Origin: Kribbella sandramycini
GTDB taxonomy: Bacteria > Actinomycetota > Actinomycetes > Propionibacteriales > Kribbellaceae
Direction: 5' to 3'
Assembly: GCF_013131805.1 (NCBI RefSeq)
Contig: NZ_JABJRC010000002.1
Coordinates: forward strand, 124,001 to 188,000
Length of the DNA stretch: 64,000 nt
In this document: one piece after another, positions 54,142 through 62,200 of the stretch
How the letters are laid out: each line of letters opens with the position of its first letter
Position numbering within the stretch: position 1 is the first letter of the stretch
Program-made: the position numbers and the translations under genes
Notes under the pieces: generated by a model
Told to the model about the DNA's origin: nothing
What the model saw: only the letters and a program-made list of their open reading frames with translations
The model's database searches: none

Positions 54142-55638
54142 TCAGGTCACGCTGAAGGTGGCAGACGTCGCGAGCAGCGGGTAGCCGTCGTTCGCGAAGA
54201 AGCGGAAGTTGTAGGTACCGGTCGTGTTCGGCGCCGTGAAGGTGATCGACGCGCTGGTCAGCCCGCTCGACGGCGGGCTGTTCCGGCCGTTCAGGTACTT
54301 CTCGTCGACACCGCCGGCCGAGTTCGTCGCGCTCGCCCGGTAGAGGCCGACCCAGTCGCGGGTGTTCCCCGGCCCGTTCGTCACGGTCGCGGTGATCTGC
54401 CCGCCGCGGCGCACGGTGGTCCGATCCGCGACCACCCTCGGCCCGGTCGGCGTCGGCGTCGGGGTGGGCGTCGGTCCGCCCATCGACACCGGCTCGTTCA
54501 TCGTCACGCAGTGCGCGCCGCCACCGCCGTCACCCATCAGCCGGTCCAGGTTGAGCTGGACGACGGGCCGCCCGAACGCGCTCTCCAGCGCGGCCTTGGC
54601 CGCGGAGTCCGCCTGCGCGTCGCCGAACTGGGCGGTGATGATCGCCGAGTTGGTCATCGCGCAGTTGAGGTAGCCGTCGAAGAACGCCGGCCACTGCGAG
54701 CTCGGGATCCGCGGCAGCGTGGCCGGCCCGTAGATCGTGATCACCTGGAGCCGCCGGCCCTTGGCGTCGGTGGCCGCCAGCAACAGATCGCGGGTCGCGA
54801 TCGCGTCCCGGGACCAGACGCTCGACGGCCGCGCCGGGTTCGAGAGCTGCACGATCACCACGCCGGGCCGGACGAACAGCACCTTGCTGTCGATGTGGTC
54901 GTCGGTGATGTCCTGGTTCGCGACGCCCTGGCACCAGATCATCTTGGTCGCGCCGTACTGCGCAAGCAGCTCGGCCTCGATCTGCGCGAGCGACTTCCCG
55001 GGGTTCCGCGCGGAGTCCAGCCAGGAGCTCCGGTTCGCGATCAGCGTCCCGTCGCCGTCGCAGAGGACGCCGCCGCCTTCGCCGACCACAGTCGACCGGT
55101 TGAACGGGACGCCGTTGTACGCCGCGATGTGCTGCGCCACCAGGTTGTCCTTGGCATGTGTCTGCTCGTTGCCCCACCCGTTGAAGTTCAGCCCGAACGC
55201 ATCCAGCTGCCCGGCCGGGTTCAGCCGGAACAGCGGCCCGGTGTCGCGCATCCAGCAGTCGTTGACCGGAATCGACCCGATCACCGTGACCGCGGAGCTG
55301 ACCCGCCCGCGGGCGGTCGCCGCGTTCGACGTCCCGTCGGCGCAGAGCACCACCGGGTTGTACTTGACGATCTCGTTCGCGATCTTCGCGACGTCGCCCT
55401 GGACGCCGCTGAGCAGGTTGCCCCAGATCGACGTACTGGAGGGCCACGCCATCCAGGTGCGTTTCACCGCGGCCTCTTCACCCGGGACGGCGAACGGCGG
55501 CGCGGCCATCGCCGCGCCCCGGGTCGTGACGGCGCGCAGCCCGCCGCCGGCGACGGCGAGCCCGGTGGCCGCGAGCCCGGTCCGGACGACGAACTGGCGG
55601 CGCGACCACCCGGAGTGTTCGGTGCTGGAGTCGGTCAT
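54142..55638 (-). CDS. Tat-exported agmatine/peptidylarginine deiminase family protein
   Basis: A 498-residue exported enzyme. The twin-arginine signal is WSRRQFVVRTGLAATGLAVAGGG. Residues about 50-400 form the deiminase propeller: MAWPSSTSIWG, the substrate acid in CWMRDTGPLF, the histidine in DDHIDSKVLF and the nucleophilic cysteine in GGGGAHCVTMNEP. All expected catalytic residues are present. A PTPTPTPTP linker joins a C-terminal Ig-like domain (VVADRTTVRRGGQITATVTNG). It lies behind the TetR gene of the polyamine operon. It probably releases ammonia from agmatine or another guanidino compound outside the cytoplasm. Confidence 0.85.
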   Translation of the reverse strand: MTDSSTEHSGWSRRQFVVRTGLAATGLAVAGGGLRAVTTRGAAMAAPPFAVPGEEAAVKRTWMAWPSSTSIWGNLLSGVQGDVAKIANEIVKYNPVVLCADGTSNAATARGRVSSAVTVIGSIPVNDCWMRDTGPLFRLNPAGQLDAFGLNFNGWGNEQTHAKDNLVAQHIAAYNGVPFNRSTVVGEGGGVLCDGDGTLIANRSSWLDSARNPGKSLAQIEAELLAQYGATKMIWCQGVANQDITDDHIDSKVLFVRPGVVIVQLSNPARPSSVWSRDAIATRDLLLAATDAKGRRLQVITIYGPATLPRIPSSQWPAFFDGYLNCAMTNSAIITAQFGDAQADSAAKAALESAFGRPVVQLNLDRLMGDGGGGAHCVTMNEPVSMGGPTPTPTPTPTGPRVVADRTTVRRGGQITATVTNGPGNTRDWVGLYRASATNSAGGVDEKYLNGRNSPPSSGLTSASITFTAPNTTGTYNFRFFANDGYPLLATSATFSVT

Positions 55639-55674
55639 GATTCGGTTCCTCTCGGTCGGCGGTCGGAGCACCGC

Positions 55675-55699
55675 AATTCTTGGATGGCATCCAAGAATT
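55675..55699. promoter_or_regulatory. 25-base perfect palindrome upstream of the exported deiminase
   Basis: AATTCTTGGATG, a central G, then CATCCAAGAATT. It lies 37 bases before the deiminase ATG and about 110 bases after the stop of the TetR gene. Its AT-rich ends stand out from the surroundings. It is the likely operator of that TetR or of a global regulator. Confidence 0.7.
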
Positions 55700-55810
55700 T
55701 CCGCCACTGTCCTCCCGGCCGCCAGGGCTGTCAAGAGCTCAGGAAGATGCTGTCGGCAACCAAATTTCGGGCAGGCCGAAGCGTCCCCGGAACCGTTCGG
55801 CAGCTGGGAT

Positions 55811-56410
55811 TCAGCGCGCCGGCAGCTCGATCGCGATCGCTCCGGCCAGTAGCTCCCGGAGGTGATCCGGCTCGACCGCGCCGGTCAGCCAGCGGCCCGA
55901 CAGACCCTCGACCAGCGCCACCAGCCGCTCGGCGATCGCGCTCGCGTGCTCGCCGCCGTCCGTGCCCTCCTCGGTGTGCACGCGCTGGACCAGCTCTGCG
56001 ATCTCGTCGACCCACTCCGCCGTCAGCTTGTGGACAGCGGGCCGCAGCCGCTCGTCGAAGACCGACGCCCAGCGCAGCTCACCCCAGGCCGCGGAGTTCA
56101 CCTGGACTTCGTCCGTCCCGCTGAGCTCACCGACCAAGCGCGCCACCAGTTCGGCCCGCGCGGACGTCGCACCCGCGGCCGCGCGTTCGCCGTACCGGCC
56201 GGCCTGGTCGCTGACCGCCTCGAGCGCTGCCTCCAGCAAACCTTCGCGGCTGCCGAAGTAGTGGTAGAGCAGTGTGACCGAGACGCCGGCATCGGCAGCG
56301 ACCTCCTGGACCCGCATCCCGCGGACGCCGCGTCGGGCGATGACGGCGATGGTGGCCTGCAGAAGCTGCGTACGACGGTCGGTCATCTGCCCGATTCTAG
56401 GCGGACTCAT
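55811..56410 (-). CDS. TetR family regulator of the polyamine operon
   Basis: A 199-residue regulator. RRTQLLQATIAVIARRGVRGMRVQEVAADAGVSVTLLYHYFGSREGLLEAALEAV is the DNA-binding domain, and the ligand domain ends ERLVALVEGLSGRWLTGAVEPDHLRELLAGA. The ATG at 56410 overlaps the permease TGA (ATGA) and was chosen over an ATG eight codons inside. Its place as fifth gene of the agmatine deiminase/ABC operon suggests feedback control by a substrate or product. Confidence 0.87.
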   Translation of the reverse strand: MSPPRIGQMTDRRTQLLQATIAVIARRGVRGMRVQEVAADAGVSVTLLYHYFGSREGLLEAALEAVSDQAGRYGERAAAGATSARAELVARLVGELSGTDEVQVNSAAWGELRWASVFDERLRPAVHKLTAEWVDEIAELVQRVHTEEGTDGGEHASAIAERLVALVEGLSGRWLTGAVEPDHLRELLAGAIAIELPAR

Positions 56411-58086
56411 CGGCCCACCAGCCCTTCGGCGAACGACCGGCCCTGCCCGCGCCGCCGCAACACCCATCCGATCGCCAGCACGGCGACCGCGATCAGCAGC
56501 ATCACCACGACCGAGGCCGCTGCCGCATCACCGCGCAACCCGTTCCGCATCGTCGAGTACACGTACACCGGTAGCGTCGTCGTCCCGACGTTCCCCACCA
56601 TGCTGGACGCGACGACGTCGTCGAGCGAAGCAGTGGACGCCAGGATGGCCGCGGCCAGCACAGCGGGCGCCGCCAACGGGACAGTGACCTGCCGAAACGC
56701 CGCCCACGGCCGCGCGCCCAGATCGGCCGCCGCGTCCGACAGTCGTGGGTCGAGCCCGGCCAAGCGTGCCTGGACGACGAACGCGACGATCGCGACTGCG
56801 AGCACCGAGTGCGCGATGACCAACCTCAGGACGCCGTTCGACAACGTCGGCCCGGCCGCGACGTAGAACAGCAGCAGCCCGATCGCGGAGACGATCTCCG
56901 GCGTGATGAAGACGACGAGCAACAGCGCGAGCAACGTCCGCCGAACCGGCCGCGCGGCCCGGGCGAGCGCCGTGCCCGCCAGCGTCCCGATGATCACCGC
57001 CACGATCGTCGACAACACCGCGACCCGCAGCGAGATCCCGATCGCGTCGACGAGGGTCGGGTTGGCGCCGATCCCGGCGTACCAGCGGGTGCTGAACCCG
57101 GACCAGACCTGGAGCGTCCGCCCGCCGTTGAACGAGTACCCGATGATCGTCAGGATCGGCAGCCACAGGAACAAACCGAGCAGTACGCCGAACGCCCGTA
57201 GCATCGGTCCCCAGACGTCGAACGTCCGCTCGGGTGACCACAAGCGCGCCGTCAGATCCAGCGGCCGCACTGCCCGGACCACGAGCCCGGCCAGCCGCAA
57301 CAAGATCGCCGCGCTCCCCAGCACGACCAGGACCAACAGAATGAGCAGTACGGCGGTCGCTGCGCCGAGCGCCCAGTCCTGGCTCTCCAGGAATGAGCTG
57401 CTGACCAGCGAGCCGGCAACCGCGGCCTTCACGCCGCCCAGCACCGACGGTGTCACGTAGTCACCCATCAAGGGGATGAACACGAGCAGCGCGGCGCTGA
57501 TGACCCCAGGCCGTGCGGCCGGCAGCGTCACCTGCCAGAACACTCGCCACGGGCTCGCGCCCAGGTCCCGCCCGGCCCGCCGCAGCGCCGGGTCGAGCCG
57601 ATCGAGTGCGACCGCGATCGGCAGCACCGCCAGCGGCAGGTAGTTGTAGACGACGCCGAGCTGAGCCCCGGCGAGTGTGTCGAGGATGCCGGGCACCCCG
57701 AGCGGCCCGTGATCGCCGAGCAGGATCCGCCACGAGTAGGTCCGGAGCAGGAACGGCATCCAGTAGGGGATGACGACGGCCGCGATCGCGGCGTACTTCC
57801 AGGCGCCGGTCAACCGGGTGGCGATCAGGTACGCCATCGGCACGGCGAGCGCGACACACAACGCCGTCCCGACGACCGAGAGTTGCAGGGTGTTCTCGAA
57901 GACGATCCGGAACGTGTCGCTGGTCGCCTCGCCGTAGCGGTCCAGGGACGGCGCGCCCAGGTCGACCGTGCCGAACAGCGTCGACTCGCCGAGGCTGAAC
58001 ACCGCGACCAGCGCCCCGGGCAGCAGGAAGAACAGGCACAGCCACGTGAACGCCGGCAGCGAGGGGACCAGCCCGCGGACCCTCAC
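56407..58086 (-). CDS. Polyamine-type ABC permease, PotB-PotC fusion
   Basis: A 559-residue protein with two complete permease halves. The first carries the EAA-like loop RRAGRDLGASPWRVFWQVTLPAARPGVISA; the second has LSDAAADLGARPWAAFRQVTVPLAAPAVLAA. About twelve membrane helices are visible, for example WLCLFFLLPGALVAVFSL and AVAILAIGW-like segments near the end. PotB and PotC are normally separate chains; here one chain supplies both. It starts at a GTG overlapping the binding protein's TGA and ends overlapping the TetR start. Confidence 0.9.
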   Translation of the reverse strand: MRVRGLVPSLPAFTWLCLFFLLPGALVAVFSLGESTLFGTVDLGAPSLDRYGEATSDTFRIVFENTLQLSVVGTALCVALAVPMAYLIATRLTGAWKYAAIAAVVIPYWMPFLLRTYSWRILLGDHGPLGVPGILDTLAGAQLGVVYNYLPLAVLPIAVALDRLDPALRRAGRDLGASPWRVFWQVTLPAARPGVISAALLVFIPLMGDYVTPSVLGGVKAAVAGSLVSSSFLESQDWALGAATAVLLILLVLVVLGSAAILLRLAGLVVRAVRPLDLTARLWSPERTFDVWGPMLRAFGVLLGLFLWLPILTIIGYSFNGGRTLQVWSGFSTRWYAGIGANPTLVDAIGISLRVAVLSTIVAVIIGTLAGTALARAARPVRRTLLALLLVVFITPEIVSAIGLLLFYVAAGPTLSNGVLRLVIAHSVLAVAIVAFVVQARLAGLDPRLSDAAADLGARPWAAFRQVTVPLAAPAVLAAAILASTASLDDVVASSMVGNVGTTTLPVYVYSTMRNGLRGDAAAASVVVMLLIAVAVLAIGWVLRRRGQGRSFAEGLVGR

Positions 58087-59177
58087 CGTGATCCCACCGC
58101 CTTCAACCGCTGGAACGTCGACACCGCGAGCTTGCGCGCCGGTGTCACCTCGGCCGGGACGAACCGATCGGCCGGTACGCCGGCGTCGAAGAAGACGAGC
58201 TCCTGGAACGGCAGATCCTTCGGCAGGAACTTCCGGGACGCTTCGACCCCGGTGTAGTACCCGTGCGACTCGGTCTCCTTCGCCGCGTTCTCCGGCTGGA
58301 GCAGGAACTCGACGAACGCATGGGCGGCCGCGGTGTTCTTCGATCCCTTCGGCAGCACCCAGTGATCGACGTACAGGTCGGTCTTCGGCGCGCCGAGCGC
58401 GAACCGGAGCGTCTTCGGCCCGTCCAGCAACGCTCCGCGCGCGTCACCGGTGAAGGCCTGCGCCAGCACGAGGTCGCCGGCGGCGAGGTTCGCTCGCGGG
58501 TAGGAGTTGAACTCCTTCAGATGTCCCAGCACCTTCGCCTCGTAGTACTGCTGGGCGGCGGTGTAGTCCGCGGTGTTCGTCGACTGGTCGGAGATGCCGT
58601 TCCCCCAGAAGTACGAGCCGACGAACGACGGCGCGCCGTCGATCACCGACGTCCGCCCCTTGACTGCGGGGTCGGCGAAGCGGTCGTAGAACCCGTTCCA
58701 GTCGGCCGGGGGCGTCTTGACCACCGCGCTGTCCCAGACGAACCCGGTCGAGCCGCCCGTCTTCGGGATCGCGTACGTGTTGTCCGGATCCCACGACTTG
58801 CCGGTGAAGGTCGGCGACAGCCCGGCGATGCCGGGCAGCCGGCTCTTGTCCCAGGGCAGCAACGCCTTGTTCTGCGCGAGTTGCGGCACATAGGAGCCGT
58901 CCATCACGACCAGGTCGTAACCGCTCGTGCCTTGGGTGAGCCGCAGTTTCGCGACCGCCTCCTCGGCCGACGCGTACGCGTCAACCTGCACCCGGACTCC
59001 GGTCTGCTGTTCGAACGTCTTCAGGTTCTCCGGCGCGATGTAGTCGGCCCACGAATAGATCGTGAGCGTCGATCCCCGTTCCACCACGGCCGGCTGATCG
59101 GCGTCACCGCCGCCGCTGCTGCAACCGCTGATCGCGAGCGCGGCCGCGAGCAGGGCTGCGAGATGTCTGAGATTCAT
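58083..59177 (-). CDS. Polyamine-binding lipoprotein (PotD-like)
   Basis: A 364-residue solute-binding protein. The lipobox is LAISGC, with the acylated cysteine at about residue 19. STLTIYSWADYIAPENLKTFEQQTGVRVQVDAYASAEEAVAKL is the PotD/PotF beginning. YDLVVMDGSYVPQLAQN and AIPKTGGSTGFVWDSA follow, and VDHWVLPKGSKNTAAAHAFVEFLL is the C-lobe. It would deliver putrescine, spermidine, agmatine or a related cation to the fused permease. Its ATG overlaps the ATPase TGA. Confidence 0.9.
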   Translation of the reverse strand: MNLRHLAALLAAALAISGCSSGGGDADQPAVVERGSTLTIYSWADYIAPENLKTFEQQTGVRVQVDAYASAEEAVAKLRLTQGTSGYDLVVMDGSYVPQLAQNKALLPWDKSRLPGIAGLSPTFTGKSWDPDNTYAIPKTGGSTGFVWDSAVVKTPPADWNGFYDRFADPAVKGRTSVIDGAPSFVGSYFWGNGISDQSTNTADYTAAQQYYEAKVLGHLKEFNSYPRANLAAGDLVLAQAFTGDARGALLDGPKTLRFALGAPKTDLYVDHWVLPKGSKNTAAAHAFVEFLLQPENAAKETESHGYYTGVEASRKFLPKDLPFQELVFFDAGVPADRFVPAEVTPARKLAVSTFQRLKAVGSR

Positions 59178-60265
59178 GACTCTCCTCGGAAGATCCGGAC
59201 GTGCGCCGTGTCCCACGAGCAGCGGACCTGGTCGCCGACATGCGGCAACGGCCGCCCGTCGCGCGGCACCCGGGCCAGCAGTGTGAGGTCGCGGCAGTGA
59301 ACGAGGACGACGCTGGAGATCCCGGCGATACTCACACCGCGGACGATCCCGTCGATCGCGTTGACATCGGCCGGCCCGCTGATCGGGCCGACCCGGACGT
59401 GTTCGGGCCGGATCAGCGCGATCGACGGGCCCGCCTCCGGCCGGTCGCCGACGATCGTCACCTCCGGATGCCCGAAGCGGCCGCGCTCGTCGACCGTCCC
59501 GGTGAGCTCGTTCTGCTCGCCGACGAACCGGGCGACGAACAGGCTGTCCGGGAAGTCGTAGACCTCCTCGGCCGTCCCGATCTGCTCGGCGCGACCGTCG
59601 GACATGATCACGATCCGATCGGCCAGGCTGAGCGCCTCTTCCTGATCGTGGGTGACCAGGACGGTCGTGACGCCGAGGTTCTGCTGCAGCAGCCGCAGCT
59701 CGACCTGCATGGCTTGCCGCAGGCTCCGGTCGAGCGCGGACAGCGGCTCGTCGAGCAGCAGTACCCCCGGCCGATCGACCACCGCCCGGGCCAGCGCGAC
59801 CCGCTGCTGCTGTCCGCCCGAGAGGCTGGTCACGGCCTGGTCGCCGATCGCGGGCAGCTGGACGAGCGCGAGCGCCTCCGCGACCCGGCTGCGGATCTCC
59901 GCCCGCGGCACCCCGCGCTGGCGCAACGGAAAGGCCACGTTGTCCGCGACGCTCAGATGCGGGAACAACGCATACGACTGGAACACCGTGTGAATGTCGC
60001 GCCGATGGGCCGGTACGCCGGTCACGTCGACCCCGGACAGCCGCACCTGACCGCTGTCGGGCTGCTCCAGACCGGCCAGCATCCGCAGCGTCGTGGACTT
60101 CCCGCACCCGGACGGGCCGAGCAGCGCGACGAACTCGCCGGCCGGGACCGTCAGCGACAACTGGTCGACCGCGACCGTGCCGCCGTACCGCTTGATCAGC
60201 CCGGAGAGCTCGACTTCCGCGCTCGTACGACCGGCCGTCGGCGGCCGATCGGTCAGCATCGTCAT
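59174..60265 (-). CDS. Polyamine-type ABC transporter ATPase (PotA-like)
   Basis: A 363-residue ATPase. Walker A is LLGPSGCGKST, signature LSGGQQQRVALARA, Walker B VLLLDEPLSALD, and VLVTHDQEEALSLADRI is the switch region. The C-terminal ~110 residues (ELTGTVDERGRFGHPEVTIVGDRPEAGPSIALIRPEHVRVG) form the TOBE regulatory domain. Start and stop both overlap neighbours as ATGA, tying it to agmatine deiminase before and the binding protein after. Confidence 0.93.
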   Translation of the reverse strand: MTMLTDRPPTAGRTSAEVELSGLIKRYGGTVAVDQLSLTVPAGEFVALLGPSGCGKSTTLRMLAGLEQPDSGQVRLSGVDVTGVPAHRRDIHTVFQSYALFPHLSVADNVAFPLRQRGVPRAEIRSRVAEALALVQLPAIGDQAVTSLSGGQQQRVALARAVVDRPGVLLLDEPLSALDRSLRQAMQVELRLLQQNLGVTTVLVTHDQEEALSLADRIVIMSDGRAEQIGTAEEVYDFPDSLFVARFVGEQNELTGTVDERGRFGHPEVTIVGDRPEAGPSIALIRPEHVRVGPISGPADVNAIDGIVRGVSIAGISSVVLVHCRDLTLLARVPRDGRPLPHVGDQVRCSWDTAHVRIFRGES

Positions 60266-61404
60266 ACGGAGCCTCCGATCGCGGCGGGGATCTGCATCGT
60301 GATGCAGTGCGGACCGCCGCCCCCGAAGGCGATCACCTGGCCCATCACTCCGACCACCTGGCGGTCGGGGAACTGGTTGCCGATGACATCGAGTGCCCGT
60401 TCGTCGTCCGCCTTGTTACCGCTGACCGGGACCACGACGACGCCGTTCGCGACGTAGAAGTTCGGGTAGGCGACGTACTCGGTGAGGCCTTCCACCGCGA
60501 ACGTCGAGAACAGATCGAGTCCGCGGACGTCGACGGTCCGGCCTTCCTGGTCGGGGTTGTCACGCAGGTAGCGCAGATTGCGGGCCATCGCCTCGTGGTT
60601 GACATTCCCCGTGTCACTGCAGGTCTGCGCGACCACCCGGCCGGGCGCGACGTAGGTGCAGACGCCGTCGACGTGCCCGTCGGTGTGCCGGTCGTCGAGA
60701 TGGCCGAACGGCAGCATCAGCACGGTCTGCACGCCGAGCGCGCGACGGACGACGTCCTCGATCACGGCCTGGGAGAGGTTGGCGTTCCGGTTGCTGTGCA
60801 ACAGACACTGCGCGGTCGAGATCAGCGTGCCCTGCCCGTCGACCGTGATGCTGCCGCCCTCGAGGACCAGGTCGATCGGGACGCGTTCGATGCCGAGGTG
60901 GTCGAGGACGATCGCGGACAGGCCGGCGTCGCGGTCGTAGGGCAGGAACTTGCGGCCCCACGAGTTGAAGGCGAAGTCGACGCCGAGCCGGTTGCCCTCG
61001 GCGTCGCGGACGACGAGCGGGCCGTTGTCGCGGATCCAGGAGTCGTCGACCGGTGCTTCGAGGACGTCGATGTTCGCGGCGCCGCAGTGGTCGATCACCT
61101 CCTGTTTCGCGCCTGGGAGCGCGACGACGGTGACCGGCTCGAAATCCGCGATCGCGCGGGCGACGGCGGCGTACTCGCGTTTCGCGTCGTCGAAGACGCC
61201 GGCCCAGAGCTCGCGCCGTGTCGGCCAGGTCAGCAGGGTGCGTTCGTGGCGGTCCCATTCGGCCGGCATCCGGAACCGCTCCAGGCGGGCGTCGACGTGC
61301 GGGACTGCTTTAGCGGGCGCGGCGGCCAGGCCGTGCGGCGCCAGCTCGGCGGGGTAGCCGGCGGCCATTCCCGGCTCGGAGCCGGACGTTGTGGACGAGG
61401 TCAT
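60262..61404 (-). CDS. aguA: Agmatine deiminase
   Basis: A 380-residue cytosolic enzyme that converts agmatine to N-carbamoylputrescine and ammonia. MPAEWDRHERTLLTWPTRRELWAG is the family N-terminus. The substrate acid is in DSWIRDNGPLVV, the histidine in DGHVDGVCTYV and the nucleophile in FGGGGPHCITMQIP; IDLVLEGGSITVDGQGTL is conserved. It is the first of five head-to-tail overlapping genes. The first ~35 residues are less typical, so a later start is possible. No aguB-type amidase lies in the window. Confidence 0.9.
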   Translation of the reverse strand: MTSSTTSGSEPGMAAGYPAELAPHGLAAAPAKAVPHVDARLERFRMPAEWDRHERTLLTWPTRRELWAGVFDDAKREYAAVARAIADFEPVTVVALPGAKQEVIDHCGAANIDVLEAPVDDSWIRDNGPLVVRDAEGNRLGVDFAFNSWGRKFLPYDRDAGLSAIVLDHLGIERVPIDLVLEGGSITVDGQGTLISTAQCLLHSNRNANLSQAVIEDVVRRALGVQTVLMLPFGHLDDRHTDGHVDGVCTYVAPGRVVAQTCSDTGNVNHEAMARNLRYLRDNPDQEGRTVDVRGLDLFSTFAVEGLTEYVAYPNFYVANGVVVVPVSGNKADDERALDVIGNQFPDRQVVGVMGQVIAFGGGGPHCITMQIPAAIGGSV

Positions 61405-61412
61405 GGTGAGTT

Positions 61413-61441
61413 AGTTTGGCGTTGACCAAATTTTCAGTCAA
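61413..61441. promoter_or_regulatory. Overlapping divergent promoter between aguA and the urease-like genes
   Basis: TTGAC at 61422 and GTCAA ending at 61441 are inverted copies. On the minus strand TTGACT, 17 bases and CAAACT suggest a -35/-10 pair ending near the aguA ATG, which implies a leaderless message. The 58-base gap must hold promoters for both directions. TTTGG/CCAAA also forms an inverted repeat here. Confidence 0.4.
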
Positions 61442-61462
61442 GAGCTCGGACGGGACTCCGGA

Positions 61463-62200
61463 ATGCAACTGACACCCACCGAACGTGACCGGCTGCTGCT
61501 GTTCTCGGCGGCCGAGCTGGCCCGTCGGCGGCGCGCCGCCGGGGTGCTGCTGAACGTGCCCGAGGCGACCGCGCTGATCGCCGACGAGGTGTGTGAGGTG
61601 GCCCGGCGCGGCGGCCGGCACGCGGACGCCGTCCGCACCGGGCAGTCCGTGCTGACCGCGGCCGAGGTGCTGCCGGAGGTGCCGTACGTCGTGCGCAGTG
61701 TCGCCGTGGAGTCGGTGTTCGCGGACGGGTCGCGGCTGGTCGTCGTCCGCGATCCGTTCGGGCCGGTGGCCGAGCGGGACGACATGCCGGGCGCTGTCCT
61801 GGTCGCGGATCAGCCGCCGGTCGAGCCGGTGGCCGATCTGGTGACGGTCGAGGTGGTCAACACGGCATCCGTGGTGATCTCGGTGACCAGCCACTTCCAC
61901 TTCTTCGAGGCCAATGCCCGGCTGTGGTTCTCCCGGGCGACGGCGTACGGGCGGCATCTCGACGTCCCGGCCGGCACGCACGTGCGGTTCGAGCCCGGTA
62001 CGACGACGAGCGTGCGGCTGGCGCCGATCCGGGGTGGCCGGGTCGTGGTTGGGTTCGCCGGGCTGGTCGACGGCCCGCTCGACGAGCCGGGGGTCTTCGA
62101 GACCGCGATCGCCCGCGCCCACGAGTGGGGTTTCCTGGACAGTGACCACGCCGGCAACGGCGATCCGGAGTCGGCCGCGGCGCGGGCGGTCGCCCGATGA
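61463..62200 (+). CDS. Urease-like gamma-beta fusion subunit
   Basis: A 245-residue protein. Residues 1-100 match urease gamma (MQLTPTERDRLLLFSAAELARRRRAAGVLLNVPEATALIADEV). After a linker, residues about 125-235 match urease beta (VEVVNTASVVISVTSHFHFFEANARLWFSRATAYGRHLDVPAGTHVRFEPG). Fused gamma-beta chains are known in some bacteria. The tail beyond GFAGLVDGPLD is longer than usual. It begins 58 bases from aguA in the opposite direction, and its TGA overlaps the alpha subunit ATG. Confidence 0.85.
   Translation: MQLTPTERDRLLLFSAAELARRRRAAGVLLNVPEATALIADEVCEVARRGGRHADAVRTGQSVLTAAEVLPEVPYVVRSVAVESVFADGSRLVVVRDPFGPVAERDDMPGAVLVADQPPVEPVADLVTVEVVNTASVVISVTSHFHFFEANARLWFSRATAYGRHLDVPAGTHVRFEPGTTTSVRLAPIRGGRVVVGFAGLVDGPLDEPGVFETAIARAHEWGFLDSDHAGNGDPESAAARAVAR

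Noticed and set aside
61405..61462. Guanidine riboswitch before aguA or the urease-like genes
   Set aside because: The 58-base divergent gap is too short, and none of the guanidine-I, -II or -III consensus elements is visible.
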